DNA from: an uncultured Eubacteriales bacterium
GTDB taxonomy: Bacteria > Bacillota > Clostridia > Lachnospirales > CAG-274
Assembly (NCBI GenBank): GCA_902497185.1
Contig: CABVEG010000141.1
Span: 1 to 5,390 of the forward strand
Reading direction: 5' to 3'
Length of the DNA: 5,390 nucleotides
Shown: piece after piece, positions 4,009-5,390 of the stretch
Numbering within the stretch: position 1 is the stretch's first letter
Layout of the letters: the number at the start of each line of letters is the position of its first letter
The notes under the pieces: generated by a model
Told to the model about the DNA's origin: nothing
Database searches by the model: none
Seen by the model: the letters and a program-made list of their open reading frames with translations, nothing else
Translations under genes and position numbers: made by a program

Positions 4009-4497
4009 ATGAACGAAAATTTTGACTTCACCCTTGTTGATAATGTGCTTGATGCTCATGAATGTAAGCAAAGCTCTATTATAGCTATATTGCAGGATGT
4101 TCAGGAACATTATCATTATTTGCCAAGAGAAGTTTTCCCTTACATAGCTGATAAGCTTGATACAAGTGTGGCTACAATTTACAGTGTAGCTACATTTTAT
4201 GAAAATTTTTCTCTTGAACCAAAGGGTAAATACATTATAAAGGTATGTGACGGTACTGCCTGTCATGTTAGAAAGGGTGTTCCTGTTCTCGAAAGATTAA
4301 GAGCGGAACTTGGACTTTCTGAGAGTAAGGTCACTACTGATGACCTTATGTTTACGGTTGAAACCGTAAGCTGTCTTGGTGCCTGTGGTCTTGCACCTGC
4401 TATGACTGTCAATGACAAGGTTATGCCTGCAATGACTCCTGATAAGGCAAGTGCAGTTATCAGAGAAATAAAGGAGGCTGAAAAGAATGCTGAGTAA
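4009..4497 (+). CDS. nuoE: NuoE/HydC-like [2Fe-2S] subunit of an NADH-linked oxidoreductase
   Basis: This 162-residue protein is a thioredoxin-fold [2Fe-2S] subunit of the 24-kDa NuoE family. The helical N-terminal part (about 15-70) includes LPREVFPYIADKL and the conserved region SVATFYENF (59-67). The cluster-binding cysteines are C80-x4-C85 and C122-x3-C126. The subunit passes electrons between the FMN-bearing NuoF-type partner and other clusters. In Clostridia such stand-alone pairs usually belong to electron-bifurcating [FeFe]-hydrogenases (HydABC) or NAD-linked formate dehydrogenases rather than to a full complex I. The catalytic subunit is not in the window, so the choice is inference, with HydC favoured. 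The start ATG 4009 follows GGGAGG at 3995-4000. Its last 11 bases overlap the nuoF-like gene, indicating an operon with coupled translation. Confidence 0.93.
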   Translation: MNENFDFTLVDNVLDAHECKQSSIIAILQDVQEHYHYLPREVFPYIADKLDTSVATIYSVATFYENFSLEPKGKYIIKVCDGTACHVRKGVPVLERLRAELGLSESKVTTDDLMFTVETVSCLGACGLAPAMTVNDKVMPAMTPDKASAVIREIKEAEKNAE

Positions 4498-5390
4498 CAG
4501 ACAGGATTTAATAGAATTAAGAGAAGCATATTCTGCATCAATTAAGCTTCAGACAAGAAAGATACTTGTATGTGCAGGTACAGGCTGTGTAGCAGGAGGT
4601 TCTCTGGATATTCATGATGAGCTTATAAGGCTTATTGAGGAAAAGGGGATTAAATGTTCTGTTGAGCTTGAAAAAGACCCACATAATGAAACTATAGGCG
4701 TTAAAAAAAGCGGCTGTCACGGCTTTTGTGAAATGGGACCTTTGGTAAGAATTGAGCCTGAGGGTATTTTGTATACAAAGGTTAAAATTTCAGACTGTGA
4801 GGATATTGTAAATCAAACTATAGTTGAAGGCAAGGTTGTAGACAGACTTGTATATAAGGTAGAGGGTAAGCCATACATAAGACAGGAGGATATTCCTTTC
4901 TATGCAAAGCAGCACAGAGTTGTACTTGAGCACTGTGGTCATATTGATGCAACTTCAATACTTGAATATATTGCCATAGGCGGTTATGAGGCCTTTGAAA
5001 AGGCTTTGTTTGAAATGGAGCCTGTTGATATTGTAAATGAGGTTGAGGAATCTGCACTTCGTGGAAGAGGAGGCGGCGGTTTCCCTACAGGCAGAAAATG
5101 GCGTCAGGTTTTAAATCAGAAAGAGCCTGTTCATTATGTTGTCTGTAACGGTGACGAGGGCGACCCGGGTGCCTTTATGGACAGAAGTATTATGGAGGGC
5201 GATCCTCACAGAATGCTTGAAGGTATGATGATTGCAGGTATTGCAACAGGCTCTCACGAGGGTTACATATATGTTAGAGCTGAGTACCCTATGGCTGTAT
5301 CAAGACTTGAAAATGCCATTAAGCAGGCAAGAGAAATAGGTCTTTTAGGAAAAAATATATTAAACAGCGGTTTCGACTTTGATTTTCATA
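4487..5390 (+). CDS. nuoF: NuoF/HydB-like NADH- and FMN-binding subunit (3' end outside window)
   Basis: 301 residues are visible and the frame is still open at the edge. The N-terminal segment (about 25-115) is a thioredoxin-like [2Fe-2S] domain with C29-x4-C34 and C77-x3-C81. This extension is present in HydB-type subunits and absent from ordinary complex I NuoF. The 51-kDa core follows: glycine-rich RGRGGGGFPTGRKW (192-205), NGDEGDPGAFMDR (221-233) and EGDPHRMLEGM (237-247), the known NADH- and FMN-binding segments. The [4Fe-4S] cysteine motif and any C-terminal ferredoxin domain would lie beyond the window. The protein takes electrons to or from NADH. The start is ATG 4487, nine bases after AAGGAGG (4471-4477), inside the end of the nuoE-like gene. 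The next gene is probably a [FeFe]-hydrogenase catalytic subunit, which cannot be verified here. Confidence 0.95.
   Translation, partial: MLSNRQDLIELREAYSASIKLQTRKILVCAGTGCVAGGSLDIHDELIRLIEEKGIKCSVELEKDPHNETIGVKKSGCHGFCEMGPLVRIEPEGILYTKVKISDCEDIVNQTIVEGKVVDRLVYKVEGKPYIRQEDIPFYAKQHRVVLEHCGHIDATSILEYIAIGGYEAFEKALFEMEPVDIVNEVEESALRGRGGGGFPTGRKWRQVLNQKEPVHYVVCNGDEGDPGAFMDRSIMEGDPHRMLEGMMIAGIATGSHEGYIYVRAEYPMAVSRLENAIKQAREIGLLGKNILNSGFDFDFH

Noticed and set aside
3916..5057. Several minus-strand frames opposite the nuoE and nuoF genes
   Set aside because: They lie antisense to genes with complete cofactor motifs and have no plausible starts or family features.
1..5390. CRISPR array, insertion sequence, integrase or attachment repeats
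   Set aside because: No regularly spaced repeats, transposase or recombinase motifs, or flanking direct repeats around 2518-3831 were found by eye on either strand.

Overview
The window looks like chromosomal DNA of a low-GC, anaerobic, spore-forming Firmicute (class Clostridia, probably Lachnospiraceae-like). The evidence is a SpoIIID sporulation regulator, an oxygen-detoxifying flavodiiron protein, NuoE/NuoF-type subunits of the kind used by NAD-linked [FeFe]-hydrogenases, strong AGGAGG-type ribosome binding sites, sigma-A promoters, and tRNA genes without an encoded CCA end. The family placement is an inference from gene content.

Layout, left to right. (1) 1-288: the 3' end of a PAP2-family membrane phosphatase gene. 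(2) 285-513: a compact tRNA operon with its promoter overlapping the PAP2 stop codon, then tRNA-Trp(CCA), a 3-nt gap, tRNA-Gly(GCC) and a clear intrinsic terminator. (3) 538-1138: a small four-cysteine TSCPD-domain protein and spoIIID, each with a strong ribosome binding site. (4) 1172-2499: a monocistronic fprA (class A flavodiiron protein) with a TTGACA-17-TAGAAT promoter, a PerR-box-like palindrome just downstream of the predicted transcription start, and a 10-bp-stem terminator. (5) 2518-3831: an accessory-looking module. On the minus strand it holds a YafQ-type toxin, its small antitoxin and an XRE-type repressor. Divergently, on the plus strand, it holds an unrecognised 89-residue protein. 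(6) 4009-5390: a nuoE/hydC-like gene overlapping a nuoF/hydB-like gene that runs off the window.

The backbone genes are typical of anaerobe redox and sporulation biology. fprA would reduce oxygen or NO with electrons from rubredoxin. The nuoE-nuoF pair would form the NADH- and FMN-binding part of a flavin/iron-sulphur oxidoreductase, most likely an electron-bifurcating hydrogenase whose catalytic subunit would lie beyond the right edge.

The most interesting region is 3369-3561, between the XRE gene and the unknown small gene. A perfect-consensus sigma-A promoter (TTGACA-17-TATAAT) carries a near-perfect palindrome between its -35 and -10 boxes, and one arm of that palindrome also pairs with an upstream half-site to form an 11-bp inverted repeat. 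This looks like a small phage-like repressor switch in which the XRE protein silences the 89-residue protein. A second canonical promoter just after the XRE stop codon drives the toxin-antitoxin pair. The module could therefore be a three-part stability or defence locus, but its function cannot be settled from sequence alone.
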